Shown in pieces: positions 32,468 to 42,363 of a DNA stretch of 64,000 nt. Position 1 is the stretch's first letter. Each line of letters starts with the position of its first letter. The position numbers were made by a program, and so were the translations under genes. Source of the DNA: Deinococcus sp. Arct2-2 (GTDB lineage: Bacteria; Deinococcota; Deinococci; Deinococcales; Deinococcaceae); contig NZ_SSNW01000020.1 of the NCBI RefSeq assembly GCF_004801315.1, positions 1 to 64,000 on the forward strand, given 5' to 3'. The notes beneath the pieces were generated by a model, which made no database searches, was not told where the DNA came from, and saw only the letters and a program-made list of their open reading frames with translations.

Positions 32468-33079
32468 TCAGCTCCTTCTCTGCACTTCTGCGTCTTGCAA
32501 AATCCGCTCGATGCGTGGGTCTGGAATCAGCCACATCAGGGCCACCGCAACGAGCAGGAAACCGGAGAGAATCACGCCGCCCTGACCTATAAGGGGCGCA
32601 ACCGTAGCAATGATGTAGGCAATGACAGACAAAATCCCTTTTCTGTCCCCCGTGCCGCCTGTCGCTTCTTGTAATAAATGGTTTTGAGGATCGGCTTTGA
32701 CGATAGCGGCCACCAGCAGGGTATAAGCAGCGCCGCACATGAGGGCCACAAAGCCGTAAGCCGTCATAGGATTGGCGGCAAAATGGCTTTCGCCTGCCCA
32801 GCCGGAAACAAACGGAAACAGCGATAGCCAGAACAGCAGATGCAGATTGGCCCAGAGAATACCGCCGTTGACTCTCTTGACGGTTTGCAAGAGATGATGG
32901 TGGTTGTTCCAGTAGATGCCTACGTAGACGAAGCTGATGGCGTAGCTTAGAAATTTGGGCCACAGCACTTGTACGTCATTCCATTCATGCCCTTCCGGAA
33001 TCCTCAGTTCCAACACCATGATCGTAATGATGATGGCGAGGACGCCGTCTGAAAATGCTTCCAATCTCGATTTGTTCAT
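32468..33079 (-). CDS. TMEM175-family (DUF1211) potassium channel-like protein
   Basis: 203 aa, six predicted helices. The first helix contains the filter-lining signature RLEAFSDGVLAIIITIMVLE, with the FSD motif and an Ile gate. The NHHHLLQTVKRVNGGILWANLHLLFWLSLFPF part is also family-typical. Bacterial homologues form potassium-permeable tetramers. Single gene, its start backed by a GAGCGGC-type site, downstream of and on the same strand as the suf operon but behind the sufD terminator. Confidence 0.88.
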   Translation of the reverse strand: MNKSRLEAFSDGVLAIIITIMVLELRIPEGHEWNDVQVLWPKFLSYAISFVYVGIYWNNHHHLLQTVKRVNGGILWANLHLLFWLSLFPFVSGWAGESHFAANPMTAYGFVALMCGAAYTLLVAAIVKADPQNHLLQEATGGTGDRKGILSVIAYIIATVAPLIGQGGVILSGFLLVAVALMWLIPDPRIERILQDAEVQRRS

Positions 33080-33140
33080 GCCGCTCCTCCATTTGTATAC
33101 AACTCACTTTGTAGAGAATTCGACATTCCGTGTAGAGGCC

Positions 33141-33178
33141 AAAGAAAAGCAGTCAGCCCGATTCCGGACGCTGACTGC
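33141..33178 (-). terminator. Terminator of the suf operon
   Basis: Perfect 9-bp stem GCAGTCAGC (33149-33157) / GCTGACTGC (33170-33178). On the minus strand it is followed by TTTTCTTT (33141-33148), 20 bases after the sufD stop. Confidence 0.9.
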
Positions 33179-33198
33179 TCGGGCGGCTAAGTTAGATC

Positions 33199-34572
<1,374 letters not shown>

Positions 34573-34616
34573 TGATTCTCCTATAAAGCAGCACGACAAG
34601 CCAGAAAAGGCATTGG

Positions 34617-34973
34617 TTATGCGAAAAACGATTCGACTTCGACAATTACGCCGAACGGTGTATTGAAATAGAAGGTCAGGCGTCCGTGATTCTCGCTGGG
34701 GCCGGGAATCTGGTAGCCGCCCGCTGTCAGTTCGGCGTAGATGGCCCGCACTTGCTCGGGCGTGTCCTGCAAAAAGCCTATATGGAAGACTTTGGGATAA
34801 GACACGTCTTTGCTTTTGAAGACAGAGATCAAAGAGCCATCGTCGTCGCGCAGAAAAGTCATGTTGTCATTACGCGGCATGCCGTCCGACTGCTTTAAGC
34901 CGAAGTAACGCTCAAAGATTTCTACGGCGACGGGAACATCTGTTACGCCTAAATTAATGTGGTTGAGTTTCAA
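34617..34973 (-). CDS. VOC / glyoxalase-like protein in the suf operon
   Basis: 118 aa, one vicinal-oxygen-chelate domain. N-terminal LNHINLGVTDVPVAVEIFERYFG with a metal-type His; FHIGFLQDTPEQVRAIYAELTAGG in the middle; TFYFNTPFGVIVEVES at the end with the Glu ligand. Starts with TTG 34973, preceded by AGGAG. It lies between the cupin and sufD genes on the same strand. A role in iron-sulfur biogenesis is not known, and it could simply have been inserted. Lactoylglutathione-lyase-like or resistance functions are equally possible. Confidence 0.8.
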   Translation of the reverse strand: MKLNHINLGVTDVPVAVEIFERYFGLKQSDGMPRNDNMTFLRDDDGSLISVFKSKDVSYPKVFHIGFLQDTPEQVRAIYAELTAGGYQIPGPSENHGRLTFYFNTPFGVIVEVESFFA

Positions 34974-35004
34974 GTGGACTCCTAAGTGTTTTGTCTATCT
35001 TCTC

Positions 35005-35184
35005 ACCCCGTTTAGGGCTTGTTTTTCTCGTGCTGGACGTAGAATCTTTGGAATTCGCCTCAAACGTCAATTGCTGCTTTTCTACCGCCCAGACCGCGTT
35101 GCCCATGAACTCTACCCAGCTTAGTCAAAAACCTCATTTAGCGCGAACACCGATGAAGGCGGCGTTTCAGGCCCTAAACGGGGT
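35005..35184. repeat. 14-bp inverted repeat around the cupin gene end
   Basis: ACCCCGTTTAGGGC (35005-35018) and its perfect complement GCCCTAAACGGGGT (35171-35184) are 152 bases apart; the second arm overlaps the last codons of the cupin gene. The stretch TTTCTCGTG also appears after both arms. It looks like a duplicated, inverted fragment. Confidence 0.7.
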
Positions 35185-35793
35185 TTCTCGTGAAATACCG
35201 TCTGAGATAACTAGAAATTCGACTGGCCCATCACTCTCATTCCGCGCTTGATGTACTCGTCCCGGCACAATCTCTAACCCCTGCTGCGGCCCTAGCTTGA
35301 AAACTTCGCCCTCTAATTTAAGCGTCAGTTCACCGCTTAGGACATAGAAAAATTGGCGCACCCACGAATGCTTATGCTTGATTTCCGCTGTATCTGGCGG
35401 CATCCGCTCCTGAATTACACTAAGAGTAGGTGATTGAAGCAGATGCCAACCGTTGCAAATATCGGCCCAAGTGTAGTGAAGGGAAGTCGCAAGAGAAACA
35501 ATCGGCCAATCGAAAGAGGAAGTCGCCGGAAAATCTGCGAAAGTTTCGTCAATATTGCCCCGAACTTCCTCAAAAAGTGTGTTAGCTTTGTCGATATCCG
35601 AATGCTGAGTGGTGTGAAGTGCAGAACCAAAAAAGCTGGTTGCCATCACATAGAACTGGCCGTCCTTCAGTTCGAGGGTAATCCGGGCGTCATTGCCAAG
35701 ATGTTCATCTTTGACGATTATTCCGCCATAGGTGCCAATCTTGCCAATGCTTGCGCCGTTTTCCACCTTCCCCCACTGGGCGGCCTTTTTCAT
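35167..35793 (-). CDS. Two-domain protein: small N-terminal domain plus cupin
   Basis: 208 aa. The C-terminal half (about 110-208) is a classic cupin: KHKHSWVRQFFYVLSGELTL with metal-type His residues, then LGPQQGLEIVPGRVHQARNES. The N-terminal part (about 1-85, with VENGASIGKIGTYGGIIVKDE and ARITLELKDG) resembles a stand-alone bacterial family that I recognise only by pattern. The linker is aromatic. The gene begins 4 bases after the sufB stop, so it is in the suf operon. Function unknown; the fusion may have been created locally. Confidence 0.7.
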   Translation of the reverse strand: MKKAAQWGKVENGASIGKIGTYGGIIVKDEHLGNDARITLELKDGQFYVMATSFFGSALHTTQHSDIDKANTLFEEVRGNIDETFADFPATSSFDWPIVSLATSLHYTWADICNGWHLLQSPTLSVIQERMPPDTAEIKHKHSWVRQFFYVLSGELTLKLEGEVFKLGPQQGLEIVPGRVHQARNESDGPVEFLVISDGISRETPFRA

Positions 35794-35797
35794 TAAC

Positions 35798-37204
35798 TCA
35801 GCCGACGCTGCCTTCCATCTCCAGCTCGATCAAGCGGTTCAACTCAACGGCGTACTCAAGAGGCAACTCTTTAGCAATCGGTTCGATGAAACCGCGCACG
35901 ATGAGGCCTGCTGCCTGATCCTTGCTGAGTCCACGGCTTTGCAGGTACAGAATCTGCTCGTCGTTGATCTTGCTCACGGTGGCTTCGTGGCCCACGCGGG
36001 CAGTCTTTTCCTCGATTTCAATGTAAGGGTAGGTGTCCGTGCGGGCTTCTTCGTCCAGCAAGAGGGCGTCGCATTCCACGTTGGTCTTGGCGTTGCGTGC
36101 GCCTTCGTAGATCTTCACGAGTCCACGGTAAGAGCTGCGGCCCGAATCCTTAGAGATGGACTTGGAGACGATGCTGCCGCTGGTGTTGGCCGCAAAATGC
36201 ACGATCTTCGCGCCTGCGTCCTGATGCTGCCCGCGTCCGGCCATGGCGATGCTCAGCACTTCGCCGCGTGCGCCTTCTTCCAGCAAGTAGCAGGCGGGGT
36301 ACTTCATGGTCACCTTGCTGCCGAGGTTGCCGTCCACCCATTCCATCACGCCATGCCCGTACACGGCGGCCCGCTGCGTCACGAGGTTGTAGACGTTGTG
36401 GCTCCAGTTCTGAATGGTGGAGTAGCGGAAGCGTGCGCCTTCCTTCACCACGATTTCAATCACGCCGGAGTGGAAGGAATCGGAGTTGTAGGCGGGGGCC
36501 GTGCAGCCCTCGATGTAGTGGGCCTGTGCGCCTTCATCAATGATGATCAGCGTGCGCTCGAACTGGCCGCTGCTTTCCGCGTTGATACGGAAGTAGGTCT
36601 GCAAGGGGATGTCTACCTTCACGCCCTTGGGCACGTACACGAAGGAGCCACCAGACCACACGGCGCTGTTGATGGCCGCAAACTTGTTGTCTTCCGGCGG
36701 CACGATGGTGGCGAAATGCTCGCGGAACAAGTCGGGGTACTGCTTCAGGCCGTCTTCAATGCTCAGGAAGACCACGCCCAGCTTTTCCCACTCTTCCTTA
36801 AGGTTGTGGTACACCATTTCCGACTCGTACTGTGCGCCTACGCCTGCCAACATGGCCCGCTCGGCTTCGGGAATGCCTAGGCGCTCAAAGGTCTTCTTCA
36901 CGTCGTCTGGCACGTCGTCCCACGAGCGGGCGTTCATGCCTTCGGGCTTGATGTAGTAGTAAATCTCGTCAAGGTTCAGGCCGCTGAGGTCTGCGCCCCA
37001 CGTGGGCATCGGCTTGCTGTAAAAGATTTCCAGTGCCTTGAGGCGGAAATCCAGCATCCACTGCGGCTCGTCTTTGGTGCGGCTGATCATTTCAACCACT
37101 TCGCGGCTCAGGCCCTTAGGGGCTTTGACGGCGTAGCGTTCGGGATTGCTCCAGCCATATTCATAGCCGTTGTTGATGTCATTGACTTCAGGATTAATGG
37201 TCAT
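35798..37204 (-). CDS. sufB: Fe-S cluster assembly protein SufB
   Basis: 468 aa scaffold on which [4Fe-4S] clusters form with SufC and SufD. Visible are YNSDSFHSGVIEIVVKEGARFRYSTIQNWS, the catalytic/ligand Cys in NVECDALLLDEEA, and EATVSKINDEQILYLQSRGLS with the conserved Glu and His region. AAGGAG precedes the ATG. Between sufC and sufB lies the yefM-yoeB pair; sufB itself is intact. Confidence 0.96.
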   Translation of the reverse strand: MTINPEVNDINNGYEYGWSNPERYAVKAPKGLSREVVEMISRTKDEPQWMLDFRLKALEIFYSKPMPTWGADLSGLNLDEIYYYIKPEGMNARSWDDVPDDVKKTFERLGIPEAERAMLAGVGAQYESEMVYHNLKEEWEKLGVVFLSIEDGLKQYPDLFREHFATIVPPEDNKFAAINSAVWSGGSFVYVPKGVKVDIPLQTYFRINAESSGQFERTLIIIDEGAQAHYIEGCTAPAYNSDSFHSGVIEIVVKEGARFRYSTIQNWSHNVYNLVTQRAAVYGHGVMEWVDGNLGSKVTMKYPACYLLEEGARGEVLSIAMAGRGQHQDAGAKIVHFAANTSGSIVSKSISKDSGRSSYRGLVKIYEGARNAKTNVECDALLLDEEARTDTYPYIEIEEKTARVGHEATVSKINDEQILYLQSRGLSKDQAAGLIVRGFIEPIAKELPLEYAVELNRLIELEMEGSVG

Positions 37205-37213
37205 GATTGCTCC

Positions 37214-37474
37214 TTAAAGCTCGTAATGCAGGCGGCAGCTGATCACTGTAATGGCGTCGTCATCTATGGCATAAACGAGGCGGTGTTCGTCGGTGATGCG
37301 GCGTGACCAGAAGCCCGTCAGTTCATATTTCAGTGCTTCGGGTTTGCCGCTGCCCTCAAAAGGTGTGCGGATGCATTCATCCAACAGACGGTGCAGTTTC
37401 CTGACGAGTTTTGGCTCATTGGACTTAGGCAAGAGGTAATCTGCCCAACCTTTCGGAGTGAACGTCAGATTCAC
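37214..37474 (-). CDS. yoeB: YoeB/Txe-family mRNA interferase toxin
   Basis: 86 aa, normal for YoeB. Begins LTFTPKGWADYLLPKSNEPKLVRKLHRLLDE, with PFEGSGKPEALKYELTGFWSRRITDEHRLVY, and ends in the catalytic RLHYEL (His and Tyr near the C-terminus). The central Glu and Arg of the active site are also present. The toxin cleaves mRNA at the ribosome. Start overlaps the antitoxin stop by ATGA. It stands 9 bases before sufB, so polycistronic suf transcripts should include it. Confidence 0.92.
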   Translation of the reverse strand: MNLTFTPKGWADYLLPKSNEPKLVRKLHRLLDECIRTPFEGSGKPEALKYELTGFWSRRITDEHRLVYAIDDDAITVISCRLHYEL

Positions 37475-37740
37475 GGTTGCATATGCTCTAGCTCTTCCAT
37501 CGTCTTGCGAACCACTTTGCCTTGACTGTATTGCTCGATAGAGGCAAGAAGATGAGCACGGTTGGCTGGATTTCCCAACAGATAATCTGTCTCACACCAT
37601 GATTCGTAGCGTTCGCTCGAAACAATGACAACAGACTCTCCAGAATCGAGCGTAATGTATGTGGCCTGATCACTGGCGACAGATTCTTTGGCGATGCGTT
37701 CCAGATTCTCTTGGGCGTATTTGAGCGAATAAGCAGTCAT
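37471..37740 (-). CDS. yefM: YefM/Phd-family antitoxin
   Basis: 89 aa. N-terminal Phd/YefM DNA-binding fold (MTAYSLKYAQENLERIAKES, then YITLDSGESVVIVSSERYESW) and a C-terminal toxin-binding helix (LASIEQYSQGKVVRKTMEELE). AGGAGG precedes the ATG. It binds YoeB and normally represses its own promoter. Here only 26 bases separate it from sufC, leaving little room for an independent promoter. It probably depends on the suf promoter. Confidence 0.92.
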   Translation of the reverse strand: MTAYSLKYAQENLERIAKESVASDQATYITLDSGESVVIVSSERYESWCETDYLLGNPANRAHLLASIEQYSQGKVVRKTMEELEHMQP

Positions 37741-37766
37741 ACAACCTCCTGTGCCTGTGTATAGGC

Positions 37767-38543
37767 TTACGCCAGCGCCAATTCCTTCACCCAGTCGTAG
37801 CCTTCGCTGTCCAGCTTCTTGGCCAGTTCGGGGCCGCCCGATTGCACGACTTTGCCGTCTACGATGATGTGAACGCGGTCAGGCACGATGTAATCCAGCA
37901 GGCGTTGGTAGTGGGTGATGATCAGACCGCCGAGGCCGGGGCCGCGCATGGAGTTCACGCCTTTGGCGACGATCTTCAGGGCGTCTACATCCAGTCCCGA
38001 ATCGGTTTCGTCCATGATGATGTAGGTCGGATCGAGCATCAGCATTTGCAAAATTTCGTTGCGCTTCTTTTCGCCGCCGGAAAAGCCCGCGTTCAGGTAG
38101 CGTTCCACGATGCTCTCGTCCCATTCCAGCACCTTCAGAGCGGCCAGCAATTTGCCGTAAAACTCGCTGAAGCTCACTTCTTCGCCCTCGGCTTTGCGGG
38201 CCTGCATCGCAAGGCGCAGGAAGTTGGCGATGGTGACGCCGGGAATTTCTACGGGATACTGGAAGGCCAAAAACAGGCCGAGGCGGGCGCGTTCGTCGGG
38301 TTCCATCTCCAGAATGTTCACGCCGTCCACCAACACTTCGCCTTCGGTCACGGTGTATTCGGGGTCGCCCACGATGACTTTGGCGAGGGTGCTTTTGCCG
38401 TTGCCGTTCGGCCCCATCACGGCGTGCAACTCGCCACGCGGAATAATCAGGTTGATGCCCTTGAGAATGGGCATGTCGCCTACGCTGGCGTGAAGGTTGC
38501 GGATTTCGATCTGATACGGTACGGGGCTGCTCTGGTCGGTCAT
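37767..38543 (-). CDS. sufC: Fe-S cluster assembly ATPase SufC
   Basis: ABC-type ATPase, 258 aa. Walker [10 protein letters not shown], the [17 protein letters not shown] signature, Walker [12 protein letters not shown], and switch His in [10 protein letters not shown]. Drives conformational change of the SufB-SufD scaffold. AAGGAG lies before the ATG. First gene of the suf operon; no sufS or sufE is in the window, as is usual in this phylum. Confidence 0.97.
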   Translation of the reverse strand: MTDQSSPVPYQIEIRNLHASVGDMPILKGINLIIPRGELHAVMGPNGNGKSTLAKVIVGDPEYTVTEGEVLVDGVNILEMEPDERARLGLFLAFQYPVEIPGVTIANFLRLAMQARKAEGEEVSFSEFYGKLLAALKVLEWDESIVERYLNAGFSGGEKKRNEILQMLMLDPTYIIMDETDSGLDVDALKIVAKGVNSMRGPGLGGLIITHYQRLLDYIVPDRVHIIVDGKVVQSGGPELAKKLDSEGYDWVKELALA

Positions 38544-38599
38544 GAATCTCCTTGCTGCTGAAATGGCAGTGGTGCGGCGTGAACTGGAAGAACCCTTCT

Positions 38600-38654
38600 T
38601 GAGAATGATTCCTACTTACAGGCCCATTCTACCCGTCTGGGGATGGAAAGTCGA
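38600..38654 (-). promoter_or_regulatory. suf operon promoter with Fur-like box
   Basis: Minus strand -35 TCGACT (38649-38654), 17-base spacer, -10 TAGAAT (38626-38631). Just downstream, at 38600-38614, the sequence TGAGAATGATTCCTA matches about 10 of 14 fixed positions of the Fur 7-1-7 box (TGATAAT-N-ATTATCA). Iron control of suf is plausible; the regulator is not identified. The other side of this gap (38655-38789) serves exbB and has a small AGCCT/AGGCT hairpin near 38675. Confidence 0.5.
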
Positions 38655-38789
38655 GTAGTTTAGTGTGGATTCAAGCCTCCTGAAAAGGCTAATTTTTGGG
38701 CTGTTCCTTCATGGGCCAAACGGGATTTATGAGTGCGCCGCAGCCTATTTTCACGCTTGCCACGCGCCTACGTGCTACCCGTGATACAC

Positions 38790-39503
38790 ATGACCTTTCT
38801 TGAACTTCTCCGGAACGCTGGGCTGCTGCTGTGGGTGCTGCTGGCGCTGTCGGTGTACGTGGTGTATTTGGCGGCTGCCCGCGCACAAGCGTTGTCCCGG
38901 CTGGGGCGCGACGCCTCCGCCCTGATCGAGCGTGCCCGCGCCGTCACCGCCGAAAGTGGGCCAGCCTCCGCGTTGGCCGAAGTAGACCGCGCCACCGAGT
39001 TGCGGGCCAGCCCCGCCGCCAACGTGCTGCGGGCCGGACTGCTCCGCGCTGACCGGGGGCCAGACGCCAGCCTCGCCGCCATGAACGCCACACTGTTGGC
39101 CGAAGATGCGCGCCTGTACGCGGGCCTGAGTGCGCTGGGCACGGCGGCGCAGGTGGCCCCACTGCTGGGGTTGCTGGGCACGGTCATCGGCATGGTGCGC
39201 TCGTTCTTGGTCTTCAGCACCACGGCTGCGCCTACGCCCGCGCAACTCGCCACAGGCATCAGCGAGGCGCTCGTGAACACGGCAGGCGGCCTTGTGGTGG
39301 CTATCGTGGCCTATGTGGCCCGCAACGCCCTGCGTGCCCGCGCAGACCGGATCGCGGTGCAGGCCGAGCGGGTGCGCGAGGAATTGCCCTCGTGGCTGTC
39401 TCGCCCGCTGGCTGTAGGGGGTAACTTCCGGCCCACATCTGACGCCTTGCCCGAAGTGGCCTTGTCCTTCGACAGCCTTCCTGTGGGAACGGTACGGGGA
39501 TGA
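38790..39503 (+). CDS. exbB: MotA/TolQ/ExbB proton channel protein
   Basis: 237 aa with three membrane helices: residues about 10-29, a large cytoplasmic loop with an Ala/Glu-rich helix, then ALGTAAQVAPLLGLLGTVIGMV and GGLVVAIVAYVARNALR. The two later helices carry the pore Thr and Pro residues of the family. With ExbD it converts proton flux into mechanical work on TonB. ATG 38790 fits the first helix; the GTG at 38733 would add an untypical leader. Divergent from suf and coupled to exbD by ATGA. Confidence 0.9.
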   Translation: MTFLELLRNAGLLLWVLLALSVYVVYLAAARAQALSRLGRDASALIERARAVTAESGPASALAEVDRATELRASPAANVLRAGLLRADRGPDASLAAMNATLLAEDARLYAGLSALGTAAQVAPLLGLLGTVIGMVRSFLVFSTTAAPTPAQLATGISEALVNTAGGLVVAIVAYVARNALRARADRIAVQAERVREELPSWLSRPLAVGGNFRPTSDALPEVALSFDSLPVGTVRG

Positions 39504-39919
39504 CCCGGCCAGCCCTGCGCCGCCGATTTCGGGAAGGGGGAGACGGCGTGACCTTCGACTTTGCCCCAATGGTCGATGTGGTGCTGCTGCTGCTGATCTT
39601 CTTTTTCCTCACCAGCAGCCTCGGCGCACGCCAAAACGCCTTGCCGCTTGACCTGCCGCGTGCCAGTACCACCGTGCAGGAAACGCCCGCCCTGCCAATT
39701 GTCAGCGTAGACCGGGCCGGAAAGCTCTTTTTGAACGGCAAAGAAACGACTCTGACCAAGTTGGGCGCGGGCCTGAAACCGCTCCTGAAAACGTCGGGCG
39801 GCGTGGTGGGCCTGCGGGCCGATGAGCGCGGCAATTACGGCACAGTGGTTCGCGTGATGGACGCGATCAAGCAGGCGGGCGGCGAACGTTTGGCGCTGGG
39901 CACGCGCAAGGGAAATTGA
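39500..39919 (+). CDS. exbD: ExbD/TolR family protein
   Basis: 139 aa. The single N-terminal helix contains the proton-carrying Asp in FAPMVDVVLLLLIFFFLTSS, followed by a periplasmic domain with the usual LPRA...VSVDRAGKLFLNGKE pattern and VVGLRADERGNYGTVVRVMDAIKQAG. Partner of the preceding ExbB. Overlaps it by four bases and is followed 4 bases later by the TonB-like gene. Confidence 0.93.
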   Translation: MTRPALRRRFREGGDGVTFDFAPMVDVVLLLLIFFFLTSSLGARQNALPLDLPRASTTVQETPALPIVSVDRAGKLFLNGKETTLTKLGAGLKPLLKTSGGVVGLRADERGNYGTVVRVMDAIKQAGGERLALGTRKGN

Positions 39920-39923
39920 GGGC

Positions 39924-42260
39924 ATGACTGTCTTGCCCGGAGTCCCGCCGCCCCGCCCGCTCGCCAGTCCCGAACAGCGCGAGCGGGTGCGTGCGGTGGC
40001 TGCCACGGTGGCCCTGCATGTGGCGCTGCTGGCCGGATTGTTGGCCCTGCGCCCCACCGCGCCCGCCGCCGACAACCGTGCCACCGCCCCCGATCTCAGC
40101 CGCGCCCCGATGGAAGTGCTGACCCTCGCGCCGCCGCCGGACGAGTTGCCGTCCACGCCCACCGCCACGCTGACGCCCCCGCAGCAGCAGGCAAGGCAAG
40201 CCCAACAACAAGCGCGACAACAGGCACAGCAACGTGAGCAGGCGCGGCAAAGTGCAGTGCGGGCGCAGGTTCAGGCGGCACGGCCTCCAGTGGCCCAAGC
40301 TCCTCAGCCTCAGGCGGCCCAAACCCAAGCGGCTCAGCCTCGGCCTGCGCCTGCCGCGCCCACTCCCGCCGCTCGGCCAGCCACGCCTGCTACACAGCCC
40401 ACACCCGCCGCTTCTGCCCCAGCCGGACAATCCGCCCCGCAAGCCGGGAGTGCTGTGCCCGCCGCGTCCCCGGCTGCTGCCGCGCCGTCCAATTCAGCGC
40501 CAGCGGCTCCAGCTCCGGTGGCTCAAGCAGCTCAGCCTCAAGCGGCCCCGGCAGCGCAGGCCCAAGCACAGACAGAATCCGCAGTCAGCGAACCCGTGGC
40601 GGCCATTCCACGTCAGGCTGAGTCGGCCCAACCTGTGCCGGAGCAAGCCAATCCAGCGCAGACCGATGCGGCACAGGCCAATTCAGCACAGACCAATCCA
40701 GAGCAGCCCAACCCAAGTTCCGCCCCCCAAACGCCCGAATCTGCACCCGAAGCCGCCCGCACCGAAGCGGCTGCCCCGGCCCCAGAACTTCCCGCCGAGG
40801 CCGCTAGCGCCGCACCCACCTCCAGCCCGCAACCCGAAACGGTGTCGGCCTTGCCCCGGCGAGACAGCACGGCACCTGCGCCTGAATCCAGCGCTCAAAC
40901 CACTCCCGCGCCTGCCCGCAGCGATTCGCCTGACCCCGGTGAGGCGGCTCCGGCCCGTACCTCCACTTCAGCCGCGAACCCGCAGGAAGACGGCGGCCTA
41001 CCAGAAAACCCAGTGGCCCGCATTCCGGCTCGGCCACTTTCCTCGACTGCTGCACAGGCCGCTGCACCGGAAACCTCGGTGGGCACGCGGGGAATGCCCG
41101 TTCCAGTAACCCCACAAGCCGAAGCTGGACGCGCCGGGGCAGTCGCGCCCGCTGCGGCAACGGCTGAAGCGGTGAACCCTGAAGCGGTGAACACAGCCGC
41201 CCGCACGCCTGCCACACGCACCGCGCCCGCCGCAGAAACACCCGATACGCCCGCCCCACGCACATCGGCGGCCCCGGCCCAAGCCAATCAAGGACAGCCC
41301 AGCGCCGCGCCCGCTGCCCGCGCTCCAGCAGCGGCAGAGGCAGCGGCTCCTGCCAGTACCACACCTGCCCGTACCTCACCCAGCGCCACTGCAAGTGCTG
41401 CCCCAGACGCAGCAGCCCGTGCGACACCCGCCAATGCCGCACCAGCAGAAACGGCAGCGCCGGGAGCCTCGGCCCGCACACCGGCAAGCGGTTCTGGCAA
41501 CAACGGTGCTGGCACAGCCGAAGCCGCCGCGCCTGCCGCCCGCACCCCCGGCGCAGCAGCCTCGGCCCCCGCTGGCACACCCGACGCTGCACCCAGCACC
41601 CGGCCCGCCTCTGGCAACGCTCCTTCTGGCAGCGCGGCAGAAACGGCGGCTCCCAACGCAGGCCGTACACCCGCACCCGCTGGGGGAGGCGGCAGTGACA
41701 CGGCAGCGGTGTCTCGTCCCGGCTCTGGTGGAAATGGAACAGGTGAATCTGGCCCCGGTCAAGCAGGGACAGGCGAAACGGGAGCCGCTCGCCCCGGCGC
41801 TGGAACTGGTGCAGGCGCGGCCAGCGCAGGCACAGGCCCGGCAGAAGGCGGCGCGGAAGTGGCCCGCGCAGGCGGCAGGACAGGCGCGGCGGGCGGTACC
41901 GAAACCCGGCCCCTGAACTGCACGGTGGTGCTGGATGTCCGGGCCTTCCCCAAGTTTCAGCGCGACATGACCAGCTTCGTGTACGACGCGGGCGGCACGC
42001 AAATCTGGCCCGATGCGGCGCTGGTCAGGGGCGTCAGCAGCCAACTGGTGCAGGAGGGCAATCTGCACACCTACGTGACCAACGAGGGAGCGCTGGGCAA
42101 CTTTGCCAACATCACGCGCCTGACGGCCAACCGGGTGCAGCCCAACCGCCTCGCGCCCCGGTCTACGGTGTTCACCGATGCCGTGCTGGACGCTGCCGCC
42201 GCCGCCCAGTTCCGTTCGGCGGGGCAGGCCTGCCGCGTGGTGTACCTCAAAGCGCCCTGA
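39924..42260 (+). CDS. TonB-like protein with very long Ala/Pro-rich linker
   Basis: 778 aa. A short cytoplasmic start and one membrane helix (about residues 19-36, VRAVAATVALHVALLAGLLA) anchor it. Residues about 60-655 are low-complexity Ala/Pro/Gln/Thr/Gly, with local NPAQ/TDAQ-type near-repeats and no Cys. A C-terminal domain of about 115 residues (from LNCTVVLDVRAFPKF to RVVYLKAP) has two Cys. The position after exbB-exbD says TonB/TolA-like energy transducer. The C-terminal domain is not a recognisable standard TonB fold, so the partner is unknown. The linker is far longer than in common TonB proteins. Confidence 0.75.
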   Translation: MTVLPGVPPPRPLASPEQRERVRAVAATVALHVALLAGLLALRPTAPAADNRATAPDLSRAPMEVLTLAPPPDELPSTPTATLTPPQQQARQAQQQARQQAQQREQARQSAVRAQVQAARPPVAQAPQPQAAQTQAAQPRPAPAAPTPAARPATPATQPTPAASAPAGQSAPQAGSAVPAASPAAAAPSNSAPAAPAPVAQAAQPQAAPAAQAQAQTESAVSEPVAAIPRQAESAQPVPEQANPAQTDAAQANSAQTNPEQPNPSSAPQTPESAPEAARTEAAAPAPELPAEAASAAPTSSPQPETVSALPRRDSTAPAPESSAQTTPAPARSDSPDPGEAAPARTSTSAANPQEDGGLPENPVARIPARPLSSTAAQAAAPETSVGTRGMPVPVTPQAEAGRAGAVAPAAATAEAVNPEAVNTAARTPATRTAPAAETPDTPAPRTSAAPAQANQGQPSAAPAARAPAAAEAAAPASTTPARTSPSATASAAPDAAARATPANAAPAETAAPGASARTPASGSGNNGAGTAEAAAPAARTPGAAASAPAGTPDAAPSTRPASGNAPSGSAAETAAPNAGRTPAPAGGGGSDTAAVSRPGSGGNGTGESGPGQAGTGETGAARPGAGTGAGAASAGTGPAEGGAEVARAGGRTGAAGGTETRPLNCTVVLDVRAFPKFQRDMTSFVYDAGGTQIWPDAALVRGVSSQLVQEGNLHTYVTNEGALGNFANITRLTANRVQPNRLAPRSTVFTDAVLDAAAAAQFRSAGQACRVVYLKAP

Positions 42261-42363
42261 TTCTGATCAAACACCTGTTCTGACCAAACATCTGCTCCGA
42301 TTAAACACCCGTGCCAGAGCGTCAGTTGGCCGTCATCCCAGCACTGCTAAATGGAGAACAATC

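Noticed and set aside
38673..38700. AGCCT/AGGCT hairpin followed by ATTTTT between suf and exbB
   Set aside because: Looks like a terminator but sits between divergent genes with nothing upstream to terminate; not called as a feature.
39867..42068. Long open frames on both strands opposite the TonB-like gene
   Set aside because: They are by-products of its Ala/Pro/Gln codon bias (Arg/Pro or Gly/Arg-rich translations) and have no start signals.
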